A stretch of DNA of 64,000 nt, from contig NZ_JAERSF010000002.1 of assembly GCF_016735615.1 (NCBI RefSeq), forward strand, positions 1-64,000, written 5' to 3'. Each line of letters begins with the position of its first letter. The first letter of the stretch is position 1. Below are positions 43,301 to 50,983 of this stretch, one piece after another. This DNA is from Flavobacterium tagetis. Lineage in GTDB: Bacteria > Bacteroidota > Bacteroidia > Flavobacteriales > Flavobacteriaceae. The notes under the pieces were generated by a model. The model ran no database searches, was not told the DNA's origin, and saw nothing but the letters and a program-made list of their open reading frames with translations. A program made the position numbers and the translations under genes.

Positions 43301-43933
43301 TATGGTTACCAATGGGCAGGTTTAAGCAATACAGGAATTCCGCAAGTTTATGATGCATCAGGAACTGCAGTAAAATACAATCCAGGTCAGATAGATGCGA
43401 TCAAAGATTATGGTTCGACAGTTCCGACACACAGCGGTTCTTTCCATACCTCAGCAAATTATAAAAACTTCTCACTTTCGGCTCTTTTCATTTATGAGTT
43501 AGGACATAAAGTTAGAAACACATTCTTGCCAATGTTGAGCAACAATTACAATAGCGCACTTGGAGGTTATGTAACAGATATTACAGTGGTAAACAATAAT
43601 ATTGCAAATCGTTGGATGAAGCCAGGAGACGAAGCTTTTACGAATGTTCCGAGAGCAGTTTACGAATATGAATCAGATTTTAATTCAGAGTCCCGTACTA
43701 TTTATTCTTATGCAGATATCAATATTTTGGATGCATCAAATTTAAGATTAAGCAATATTTCTTTAGCGTATCAAATGCCAAAAGATATTATTAAAAGAGT
43801 AAAACTAGACGGAGTACGATTCAATTTGAATGCAGAAAACGTATACACTTTTGCCAAAAGCAGAGATGCCAAGTATATGTTAGGCGGTTTTATATCTCCA
43901 AGTTTTGTTATGGGTGTAAATGTTAATTTCTAA
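40340..43933 (+). CDS. SusC/RagA-like TonB-dependent transporter with STN signalling domain
   Basis: This 1197-residue outer-membrane protein has a long signal region (about 1-42, ending TTYSQ), then a Secretin/STN domain (about 45-120; ISFNASNMTVAKVIERLEYT) that contacts FecR in trans-envelope signalling. A CarboxypepD_reg domain (about 132-215; VKGRVTDEKGMPLVGAAV), the plug (about 220-335; ITVLKDAAASSIYGARAANGVVVITT) and a beta-barrel ending GVNVNF follow. SusD, two thioredoxin-like proteins and a peptidase follow, but no glycosidase, so a peptide or another non-sugar substrate is more likely than a glycan. Confidence 0.95.
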   Translation: MKKLLNRIRFDKPFLKFDLKMKLTTLFLLTALTVMHAGTTYSQKNKISFNASNMTVAKVIERLEYTTDYRFVYNVRSVDLNRVIDVNAYETSIEVILNKIFNNTSTDFKVSGNHIILTPKKVSAEEPVKAKKEVADFIVKGRVTDEKGMPLVGAAVADNGSGRGVNTDFNGEYQIIAVSSETTLAYSYLGYVRQEIKVEGRSVINVVLKEEVLQLEGLVLKTGYQDISAEKATGSFSSLKAKDFQEQRLSSLDKILEGRVVGYQDGRIRGTTSMRGVTAPLYVIDGFPVENTRLTPYASIEENLPSLNLEDIETITVLKDAAASSIYGARAANGVVVITTKKAKAGKMNISFSSNLTVTPYRNYTDNLTSSADIIGLERGWADGNPNFKTANAATYAQSLLNNAAFTSLGMQTILNGYAGNISQTEMNNRLNQLGSQGYKYYDDVAKYAKRDQYFMQHNLSLGKASENNAFNASITYKDNQLEDMYSENQSVGINLKNSTQINSWLSLDLGTYLNYGIGDTQYYKPINPAVVSDNPGFKWQPYNQLVNNDGTNFVSTAASRYNNFTLNSMQAYGLYNMDITPMDELGRNLTENKSFLNRTFAKFNVKFSKAFTYNAMFQYEFASDRASQLFDKDSYYVRNKVNGMVTIVNNKAVYNLPYGDIVKETNQFSNAYNFRQQLNFNQVFAEKHDFSAIAGMEIRHSKQEYNDNTRYGYDSQALTFTAINQADLLKVYGSVFSGYMSINDFSLEKELQNRYVSLYSTGGYTYDKRYSLSGSIRWDRSNLWGTDSKYQNKPIWSVGAGWNINNESFFDVDWVDALKLRGSYGIAGNIAKDSAPYLTAYYYANANVGGTYGSVGQRPNPELSWEKTTTTNIGFDFSLFKSRLSGTLDLYNKKGQDLLATSQGIPTEGFGYSSYTLNNGEMTNRGVEATLRGTIVKTPSFSWDAAVLYAYNKNRVDFVNVKAPVYYLQLDYPQAYPRVGTSFNSIYGYQWAGLSNTGIPQVYDASGTAVKYNPGQIDAIKDYGSTVPTHSGSFHTSANYKNFSLSALFIYELGHKVRNTFLPMLSNNYNSALGGYVTDITVVNNNIANRWMKPGDEAFTNVPRAVYEYESDFNSESRTIYSYADINILDASNLRLSNISLAYQMPKDIIKRVKLDGVRFNLNAENVYTFAKSRDAKYMLGGFISPSFVMGVNVNF

Positions 43934-43950
43934 TTTATAAAGACTAGACG

Positions 43951-45354
43951 ATGAAAAATATATATAAAAAAGTAGCGTGTTTATTGGCTTTAGGATTGAC
44001 TTTTGCATCTTGCGATGATTACTTGAGCGATGTGCCAAAAGGAGCAAAATCGCCAGAAACATTAGCAGATTATGAAGCTTTTTTGCGTGACGAATACAAT
44101 ACAAGAATAGATATTCTGGGAGCTACACATTTGCTAAATGATCAATTTGTTACAGCAGCTACACTTACAAGTAATAGGTTGTATAATGCCAATTATATGT
44201 GGGACGAAAATGCCGATCGTATTGCATTGAAAGTCTCAGACGAATCTACATATTACACAACTTATAGCGGAATTTCGGCTTTTAATTTAATTATTGAAAA
44301 TGCACTTTCGACAACAAAAGCGACTGAGCAAGAACAGAGAGCAGTTTGGGCACAAGCAAAAATAATGCGTGCTATGAACTTTTTTTATGTGACTAATTTT
44401 TATGCAGATACTTATGTAGCTTCTACGGCGGCAACAAAATTATCAGTTCCGTTAATTACAAGTGCTAACATTAATGCGCCAAGTAAACAAGTAACCATTC
44501 AGGAAATGTATGATTTTATTCTGAATGATATTAAAGAAGCATTGCCTTATTTGCCTAAAGTTTCTCAAACAGCTTTACATCCAAATTTAGGAGCAGGTTA
44601 CGCTTTTTATTCAAGAGTTTATCTACAGATGAATAATTATACAGAGGCTTTAAAATATGCTGATTTAGCATTAGCAGAAAATAATAAACTCTTTGACTGG
44701 GTAGCTTTTTACGAAGCAAATAAAGCCATTATAGATGTGCCAAATTCATACACAACGGCTGTATCGCCAATGGGTTATAACAATATTGAAAACTATGTTT
44801 TTAGGCATGGTTCTAGCCGTTCATTAGGAAGGGAACCAAGCATACCAGTAGAAAGAGCTGCGCGTTTTGAAACTGGAGATGCACGTTTAAAATCGCGTTG
44901 GAAAGTAAGAACTGTTGGAGCAGATACGTATTACTATTCTATATTGTCAGGAATGTACAATTTTGGCGGACTTACAACTGTTGAGGTTTATTTAATAAAA
45001 GCGGAGTGTTTGGCACGTGACAATAAAATCAGTGAAGCATTAGCGGTTTTAAACACAGTTCGCAAAACTCGTATTCTTCCTGCCTCTTATCAAGATATTT
45101 CTACTACTGATAAAGCGACAGCTTTGAATGCTATTTTCAGAACAAAAAATAACGAGTATGTGCAGACTCTTGTTCCTTTTGCAGATGCACGCCGTCGTAA
45201 TGCAGAAGGAACTTATCCGTTTAGTTTGTCTAAAGTTGTAGGAGGTGTAACTTATAATTTGTCTTCAACATCACATATGTGGACAATGCCTTTCCCTCAA
45301 GGAGCAACACAAAATCCAGGAAACGGAACCATTACACAAAACGTAGAAAAATAA
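43951..45354 (+). CDS. SusD/RagB-like outer-membrane lipoprotein
   Basis: This 467-residue lipoprotein has its lipidated Cys at about 22 in FASC. It opens with DDYLSDVPKGAKSPETLADYEAFLRDEYNT and carries the SusD helical repeat region (VWAQAKIMRAMNFFYVTNFYAD) and a shortened C-terminal RagB/SusD region (VYLIKAECLARDNKISEALAVLNTVRKTR). It lies 17 bp after the SusC-like gene and should be its lid. The RagB type with this context is known to handle oligopeptides in other species, but that is only an analogy here. Confidence 0.93.
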   Translation: MKNIYKKVACLLALGLTFASCDDYLSDVPKGAKSPETLADYEAFLRDEYNTRIDILGATHLLNDQFVTAATLTSNRLYNANYMWDENADRIALKVSDESTYYTTYSGISAFNLIIENALSTTKATEQEQRAVWAQAKIMRAMNFFYVTNFYADTYVASTAATKLSVPLITSANINAPSKQVTIQEMYDFILNDIKEALPYLPKVSQTALHPNLGAGYAFYSRVYLQMNNYTEALKYADLALAENNKLFDWVAFYEANKAIIDVPNSYTTAVSPMGYNNIENYVFRHGSSRSLGREPSIPVERAARFETGDARLKSRWKVRTVGADTYYYSILSGMYNFGGLTTVEVYLIKAECLARDNKISEALAVLNTVRKTRILPASYQDISTTDKATALNAIFRTKNNEYVQTLVPFADARRRNAEGTYPFSLSKVVGGVTYNLSSTSHMWTMPFPQGATQNPGNGTITQNVEK

Positions 45355-45361
45355 TAACTCA

Positions 45362-45405
45362 AAAGCTTCCTGATTAGGAACTCCGAAAGGGAAGCTTTCT
45401 CTAAA
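45362..45405 (+). terminator. Hairpin after the second SusD gene
   Basis: AAAGCTTCC (45362-45370) pairs with GGAAGCTTT (45390-45398), followed by CTCTAAA. It may attenuate transcription between susD and the thioredoxin-like genes; the T-run is weak. Confidence 0.6.
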
Positions 45406-45418
45406 ATATCAATCAAAA

Positions 45419-46621
45419 ATGAATACAATTAAATATAAAATTTTAGGATTCTGCATCTGTTTGTTATCTATTTCAAATAACACTGTGGCACAAAAGAAAA
45501 AAGCGGTAACGCCTGCTTCAACTTCTTATGCAATTGAAGGAAATATTACAGGACTTGCAGACGGGACAGCTGTAAAATTAATTCCAGGAGCAACACATTC
45601 TTCAGAAACTCCAGTTGCAGAAACAACTCTTAAAGACGGTAAATTTACTTTTACAGGAAAATTAAATGAACCTCGTTTTTTCTATGTTGTCTTTGGTAAA
45701 AACAAAGGAAATATTGCTGTAATGGTCGAAAATTCAAAAATACAAATTGTAGCGACTGGTAAAGTTTCAGATCAAGAAGGAGAATGGATTAGTTTTAAAG
45801 ATGTAGTAATTAAAGGTTCTAAATCTCATGATTATTATGTGAAAGAAACTGCTTTTAAAGAAGAATTGAATAGTGATTATGAAGCGTATCATGTTGGAAT
45901 AAATGAACTTAGTAATTTGGCAGGAAAAGCAAAAAAAGAAAATAACAAGAAATTGCTAGATTCTGTGTACAATACTCCGCAATGGAAAAAATTTGAAGCC
46001 GACGAAAAAGCATTTTTTACGAAGGTAGAATTATTATCAAAAAACCTGATAGAAAAACATAAAACCAATTGGTGGGGACCATTTTTTATGATGACTTCAT
46101 ACAGTTATTTTACTCCAGAACAAAAGCCAATTTATGAGCAATTTTCTGAAGCTGCGAAAAAAAGCTACTACGGTCAGATTGTAGACAAAGATTTGAACCC
46201 TAAATCTTTAGTAGGAACAAGCATTGCTAATTTCAATTTGAAAGATAAAGACGGAAAAGCATATAATGCAAAAGATATCGTTGCAGGGAAAAAATATATT
46301 TTGGTAGATTTTTGGGCTTCTTGGTGTGGTCCATGCCGAAAAGAAATTCCGAACTTAAAAACAGCTTATGCTGAATATGCTCCAAAAGGATTTGAAATTT
46401 TAAGCGTATCTATTGATAAAGACGAAAAAGCTTGGCAGAAAGCACTTGGACAAGAAAATATGCAATGGCACAATCTTCTGGACGATGATAAAGTGAGTAA
46501 ATCATTTAACGTAAAAGCAATTCCAGCAACTTATTTAGTAGACGGTAAAGGTGTAATTATCGGAGAAAATTTAAGAGGTGCAGAATTAGAAGCAAAACTG
46601 AAAGAGCTTATGAAATCTTAG
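45419..46621 (+). CDS. TlpA/DUF4369-type thioredoxin-like protein, first copy
   Basis: This 400-residue exported protein has a signal peptide (about 1-25, ending TVAQ). A DUF4369-like beta domain (about 37-130; SYAIEGNITGLADGTAVKLIP) and a helical linker follow, then a TlpA/redoxin-type thioredoxin domain (about 262-400) with active-site C303-G-P-C306 in FWASWCGPCRKE and the cis-Pro region KAIPATYLVDG. It should be a periplasmic disulphide reductase. A paralogue with the same layout follows directly, and DsbD, the usual electron donor for such proteins, is encoded at the end of the cluster. Confidence 0.9.
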   Translation: MNTIKYKILGFCICLLSISNNTVAQKKKAVTPASTSYAIEGNITGLADGTAVKLIPGATHSSETPVAETTLKDGKFTFTGKLNEPRFFYVVFGKNKGNIAVMVENSKIQIVATGKVSDQEGEWISFKDVVIKGSKSHDYYVKETAFKEELNSDYEAYHVGINELSNLAGKAKKENNKKLLDSVYNTPQWKKFEADEKAFFTKVELLSKNLIEKHKTNWWGPFFMMTSYSYFTPEQKPIYEQFSEAAKKSYYGQIVDKDLNPKSLVGTSIANFNLKDKDGKAYNAKDIVAGKKYILVDFWASWCGPCRKEIPNLKTAYAEYAPKGFEILSVSIDKDEKAWQKALGQENMQWHNLLDDDKVSKSFNVKAIPATYLVDGKGVIIGENLRGAELEAKLKELMKS

Positions 46622-46679
46622 TATTCAGTTTAAACTGAAAACTAAAAAACATCGCAATCTAACAAACAAAAAATATAAC

Positions 46680-47810
46680 ATGAAAAGTACAGTATTAAAA
46701 TCTTACCTATTCGCATTAGCAATAGCGACGGCATTTTCTTCTTGCGCGAAGAAAGAAGGGTACACAATCAACGGAAAAATTGCAGGATTAGATAAAGGAA
46801 TAGTTTATCTAGAATATGCAGACGAAAAGGGAGATAAAAAAATAATTGATTCTGCTGAGGTAAAAGAAGGTGCATTTTCTTTTACAGGAAAAACAGGAGA
46901 ACCGTTATTTCATACACTTAAAATTAAAGGGCAAGAATACGGAGCAATGTTTCTTTTAGATAATGAAGATATTGCGATTGAAGCAAAAAAAGATTCTGTT
47001 TTTAAAGCAAAAGTAACAGGAGCAACTCAAAACGGATTATACAAATCGTACTACGATAATGAATTCAAAAAAATACAAGCAATTGCAGGTCCGATTTATA
47101 AATTATCTGATTCGTTGACACAAGGAGGAAAAGTAAAATTGACTCCAGAACAGCAAACAATGATGGATAAAAAGTGGAAAGATCTTGGCGCTTTCGCGGA
47201 TGATCTGACGGATAAATTCATCAGAAAAAACAAAGACAATTTAGGTGGAGCATTAGTAATTGAAGATCGAATTGTGTCTTACGGAACTCCTGAAAAAGTA
47301 AAAGAATATTACGGAATTTTATCTCCAGAAATTCAAAAATCATTTTACGGAAAAAAATTAAAAGCATCGATTGATCTTAACGAAAAAACAGCAGTTGGCG
47401 TTGCAGCTCCTGAATTTTCGCAAACTGATGTAAACGGAAAAGTGGTGAAATTGTCAGATTACAAAGGAAAATACGTTTTAGTAGATTTCTGGGCAAGCTG
47501 GTGTGGTCCATGCCGAAAAGAAAATCCTAATGTAGTTGTGGCTTACAAAACGTATCACGATAAGGGATTTGATGTTTTGGGAGTTTCTTTAGATGATAAA
47601 AAGAAACTTTGGGAAAAAGCAATCGAAAAAGACGGTTTAACTTGGACTCATGTTTCTGATTTAAAAGGATGGCAAAATGAGGCAGCTGTTTTATATGGTG
47701 TAAAAATGGTTCCCACAAACTACTTAATTGGCCCTGATGGAAAAATTGTTGCTAAAAATCTTAGAGAAGCTGAACTTCAATCTAAATTGAAAGAAATTTT
47801 TAGTAAATAA
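46680..47810 (+). CDS. TlpA/DUF4369-type thioredoxin-like lipoprotein, second copy
   Basis: This 376-residue protein has a lipobox SSC with lipidated C22, the DUF4369 domain (about 27-115; GYTINGKIAGLDKGIVYLEY) and a thioredoxin domain (about 236-376) with C275-G-P-C278 in FWASWCGPCRKE. It is a clear paralogue of the preceding gene. The two share the WCGPCRKE motif and end in a similar LREAELQSKLKEI / LRGAELEAKLKEL helix, so they probably arose by tandem duplication. Being membrane-tethered, it may act on substrates as they leave the SusC pore. Confidence 0.9.
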   Translation: MKSTVLKSYLFALAIATAFSSCAKKEGYTINGKIAGLDKGIVYLEYADEKGDKKIIDSAEVKEGAFSFTGKTGEPLFHTLKIKGQEYGAMFLLDNEDIAIEAKKDSVFKAKVTGATQNGLYKSYYDNEFKKIQAIAGPIYKLSDSLTQGGKVKLTPEQQTMMDKKWKDLGAFADDLTDKFIRKNKDNLGGALVIEDRIVSYGTPEKVKEYYGILSPEIQKSFYGKKLKASIDLNEKTAVGVAAPEFSQTDVNGKVVKLSDYKGKYVLVDFWASWCGPCRKENPNVVVAYKTYHDKGFDVLGVSLDDKKKLWEKAIEKDGLTWTHVSDLKGWQNEAAVLYGVKMVPTNYLIGPDGKIVAKNLREAELQSKLKEIFSK

Positions 47811-47849
47811 CTCTCAGTGATCAGTAATTAGTGATCAGTATTCAGTTAT

Positions 47850-47924
47850 AAGTGTTCAGTTTTTTTAAGTATTCAGTCTCGATAACTCAACTTTGTCAAA
47901 GTTTCAGACTATGACTGAACACTT
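47850..47924. repeat. Inverted repeat before the M16 peptidase gene
   Basis: AAGTGTTCAGT (47850-47860) is the exact complement of ACTGAACACTT (47914-47924). Between and around them are several TTCAGT/ACTGAAC variants and a half copy of the dispersed palindrome (AACTTTGTCAAAGTTT at 47889-47904). The gap thus looks like a decayed patchwork of intergenic repeats. Confidence 0.7.
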
Positions 47925-47978
47925 AAAAAAAAGAACACTGAACACTGCTTAACACTCCAAAATAATATCAACAAAAAA

Positions 47979-50765
47979 ATGAAAAAATACATCTTTCTGG
48001 GCTATTGCTCATTAGCTTTCTGCACCCTAATTTCAGCGCAGAACAAATCAGTTAACTTCAAGAAAATAAAAGAATTAGGCGGAATAGAAGAATATTTATA
48101 CCAGCCAAACGGAATGAATGTTTTGCTTTTGCAAGACAATGCTTCACCAGTTGCAACTGTACAAATTGTATATCGTGTTGGTTCTAAACATGAAGTTTTA
48201 GGAAACACAGGATCGACACATCTTTTAGAACATTTGATGTTTAAAGGAACTCCAACTTTCAATAAGAAAAACGGAAATACCATTACGGATGTTTTGCAAA
48301 ATACAGGGGCACAATTGAATGCTACAACTTGGTACGATCGTACGAATTATTTTGAAACGCTTCCAAGTGATAAAATCGAATTAGCGATTCAAATCGAAGC
48401 AGACAGAATGCGTAATTCTTTATTACTGAAAGAAGATAAAGAAGCAGAAATGACTGTGGTTCGTAACGAATTTGAACGAGGCGAAAACAATCCAAATAGT
48501 TTATTAGACAAAGAAATATGGGCTTCGGCTTATATTGCACATCCGTATCATCATTCTACAATTGGTTGGAAATCGGATATTGAAAAAGCGCCAATTGAAG
48601 TTTTAAAGAATTTTTATAATACGTATTACTGGCCAGATAATGCTACTTTAACCATTATTGGTGATTTCAGAAAAGAAAATGTTTTTGAATTAATCGAAAA
48701 GTATTTCGGAAAAATCACAAAAGCACCGCATGTAATGCCTCAGCCTTATACAGAAGAGCCTCAACAATATGGTCCGCGTAAAATTGTGGTTAGAAAACCA
48801 GGAGAATTGGGCGTTGTCAACAAAGCATATAAAATTCCGGGAGCTTTGCATGAAGATCTTCCTGCCTTAGGCATTCTAGCACAGATTATTGGCAATGGTC
48901 CATCGGCAATTTTAAATAAAACTTTTGTAGATACACGTTTAGGAATTTACTCGTATGCAGAGGCAACAAACTTTAAAGAGGTTGGACTTTTCACGATTGG
49001 TGTTGGTTTTCCAACGACTTCAAAACATGAAGATATAGATGCTAAAATTAGCGAGGTCGTAGCTAAAATTCAGAAAGAAGGCGTTACTCAAGATGAAGTA
49101 AATAGAGTAGTGGCAAAAATTAGTACACAAACCATTTTGGCTCGTGATGGTTCAGGAGTTATTGCATCTGCGCTAAATGAAGCGATTGCAGCCGGAGATT
49201 GGACAGATTATATTACAGGAGTTGATCGATTAAAAAAAGTGACTCCAGCAGATGTTTTGCGAGTGGCTCAAAAATACTTGGTTGAAGACCAAAGTACAAC
49301 AGGATATTTTATTCCGAAACAGTCAGGTTCTCAAAATAAAGATGTGGCAAAAGCAGCCAATTATATGCCAGAAAATGGACCATTTTATTACAGACACTCA
49401 GACGACGGACATATTCATGAAGAAAAATCATCAGCTACATCTTTAGTTAAAAACACAGAAGAAGCAATTTCTTTTGAAAAAACAGCTGAAAAATCGGCTT
49501 CTGCTTTCAAAAGAGAAAAAGTATCTGGAATTGATGTGGTTTCGATTAAAACTTCAGCAAAAGATTTTGTGACCGTTGCAGCGAGTATTTCGTTAGGAAA
49601 TTACACAAGCGAAACTAAAAACGATGTTATTCCTGCATTAACAGCATCAATGCTTTCAAAAGGAACAACATTAAATGATAAATTCAAATTCTCAGAAAAA
49701 CTTCAGAAACTTGGGGTTACATTAAACGTAAATGCTTCTACTTTCAAAATTAATATTGGATTTAAATGTTTGAAAAAAGACTTAGATCAGGTAATTGTTT
49801 TATTGGCAGAAGAACTTAGAAATCCGTTGTTTGATGCCAAAGAATTCGAAAACTTAAAACAACAATTTATTGGAAATACACAACAGGATTTGAATGATCC
49901 AGGCGAAAGAGGAAGTATTGCTTTATCTCAGGCTATTTATCCGAAAGGAAATCCAAATTATAGTTTAAGTGTTGAAGAAAATATTGAGAATATCAAGAAA
50001 GCAACTTTGGATGAAGTAAAAGCTTTCCACAAAAAATATTTCGGAACAGCCTCAATGCGATTAGTAATTGTAGGAGACACAGATGGAGCAAACTTAAATG
50101 CTTCTCTAAAAAAATCATTTAAAAACTGGAATGGCGGAGTTACAGAAAAGCTAAAATTTGAAGAAGCTTCGAAATCAAACTCAAAAACAGAGGTAGTAAC
50201 GATTCCGGAAAAACCAAGTACAGAATTATTCATCGGACAGTTTACAGGTTTAAAAAGAGCCGATGTAGATTATATTCCATTTTTTATCGGAAACTATACT
50301 TTAGGAGCTGGTTTTGCGGGACGTTTGATGCAGACTGTTCGTGATAACGACGGTTTAACATACAACATCTCTTCTGGTTTAGGCGGAAATATCGAAACTG
50401 GCGGCTACTGGTTTGTAAATGCTTCTTTCAATCCGAATTTATTTCAGAAAGGCCTTGACGCGACAATGGTTCAAGTAGATAAATGGGTGAAAAACGGAAT
50501 TACAGCCGAGGAATTGGAAAATAAGAAGACCAATCTAATAGGAAGCTTTAAAGTGGGAATGTCAACTACAAACGGAATGGCAAGAACAATTTTAAGTTTT
50601 ATTGAAAGAGGTTTAGAGCCAAGTTACATTGACCAATATCCAAAAGACATTGAAAAAGCCACTTTGCAGCAGGTAAACGATGCTATCAAAAAGTACATCA
50701 AACTAGATAAAATGATTATCATCAAATCGGGTTCTTTGGATAAAGATGGGAATCCTTTGAAGTAG
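47979..50765 (+). CDS. M16 family zinc metallopeptidase (two-domain, pitrilysin type)
   Basis: This 928-residue exported protein has a signal peptide (about 1-20, ending LISA). The N-terminal M16 domain carries the inverted zinc motif HLLEH (H81, E84, H85) with the downstream ligand near E164 (VVRNEFERGEN). The second half (about 500-928) is a homologous M16 C-terminal domain without the zinc motif, including RLMQTVRDNDGLTYNISSG. Such peptidases degrade peptides in a closed chamber. Placed behind SusCD and two thioredoxin-like proteins, it should digest imported, reduced peptides in the periplasm; the actual substrate is unknown. Confidence 0.93.
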   Translation: MKKYIFLGYCSLAFCTLISAQNKSVNFKKIKELGGIEEYLYQPNGMNVLLLQDNASPVATVQIVYRVGSKHEVLGNTGSTHLLEHLMFKGTPTFNKKNGNTITDVLQNTGAQLNATTWYDRTNYFETLPSDKIELAIQIEADRMRNSLLLKEDKEAEMTVVRNEFERGENNPNSLLDKEIWASAYIAHPYHHSTIGWKSDIEKAPIEVLKNFYNTYYWPDNATLTIIGDFRKENVFELIEKYFGKITKAPHVMPQPYTEEPQQYGPRKIVVRKPGELGVVNKAYKIPGALHEDLPALGILAQIIGNGPSAILNKTFVDTRLGIYSYAEATNFKEVGLFTIGVGFPTTSKHEDIDAKISEVVAKIQKEGVTQDEVNRVVAKISTQTILARDGSGVIASALNEAIAAGDWTDYITGVDRLKKVTPADVLRVAQKYLVEDQSTTGYFIPKQSGSQNKDVAKAANYMPENGPFYYRHSDDGHIHEEKSSATSLVKNTEEAISFEKTAEKSASAFKREKVSGIDVVSIKTSAKDFVTVAASISLGNYTSETKNDVIPALTASMLSKGTTLNDKFKFSEKLQKLGVTLNVNASTFKINIGFKCLKKDLDQVIVLLAEELRNPLFDAKEFENLKQQFIGNTQQDLNDPGERGSIALSQAIYPKGNPNYSLSVEENIENIKKATLDEVKAFHKKYFGTASMRLVIVGDTDGANLNASLKKSFKNWNGGVTEKLKFEEASKSNSKTEVVTIPEKPSTELFIGQFTGLKRADVDYIPFFIGNYTLGAGFAGRLMQTVRDNDGLTYNISSGLGGNIETGGYWFVNASFNPNLFQKGLDATMVQVDKWVKNGITAEELENKKTNLIGSFKVGMSTTNGMARTILSFIERGLEPSYIDQYPKDIEKATLQQVNDAIKKYIKLDKMIIIKSGSLDKDGNPLK

Positions 50766-50784
50766 TTTTCAGTCTCAAGAATTC

Positions 50785-50817
50785 AACTTTGTCAAAGTTT
50801 TAAACTTTGACAAAGTT
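50785..50817. repeat. Dispersed 33-nt palindrome, copy 3
   Basis: The third identical copy of the AACTTTGTCAAAGTT mirrored element, 19 bp after the M16 peptidase stop codon. All three full copies lie between genes. Confidence 0.9.
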
Positions 50818-50931
50818 CTGCGACTGCGATTAAATCTAAAATCTGCAATCTAAAATCAACAATTTTTAATAGTCGTCTTTCATTATTTCATTTTAGAATC
50901 TGAATTAGTAAGCCATTTTCTGTGAAAGACA

Positions 50932-50963
50932 AAAAGAGCTGTTTTGCCGACAGCTCTTTTTTT
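50932..50963 (+). terminator. Strong intrinsic terminator immediately before dsbD
   Basis: AAAAGAGCTGT (50932-50942) pairs with ACAGCTCTTTT (50950-50960) around a 7-nt loop and runs into TTT. It ends about 20 bp before the dsbD start codon. That is too close for a normal promoter between them, so it may be a leader attenuator of dsbD or the end of a short upstream transcript. Confidence 0.8.
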
Positions 50964-50983
50964 AAACATCAAATCAAAAAACA

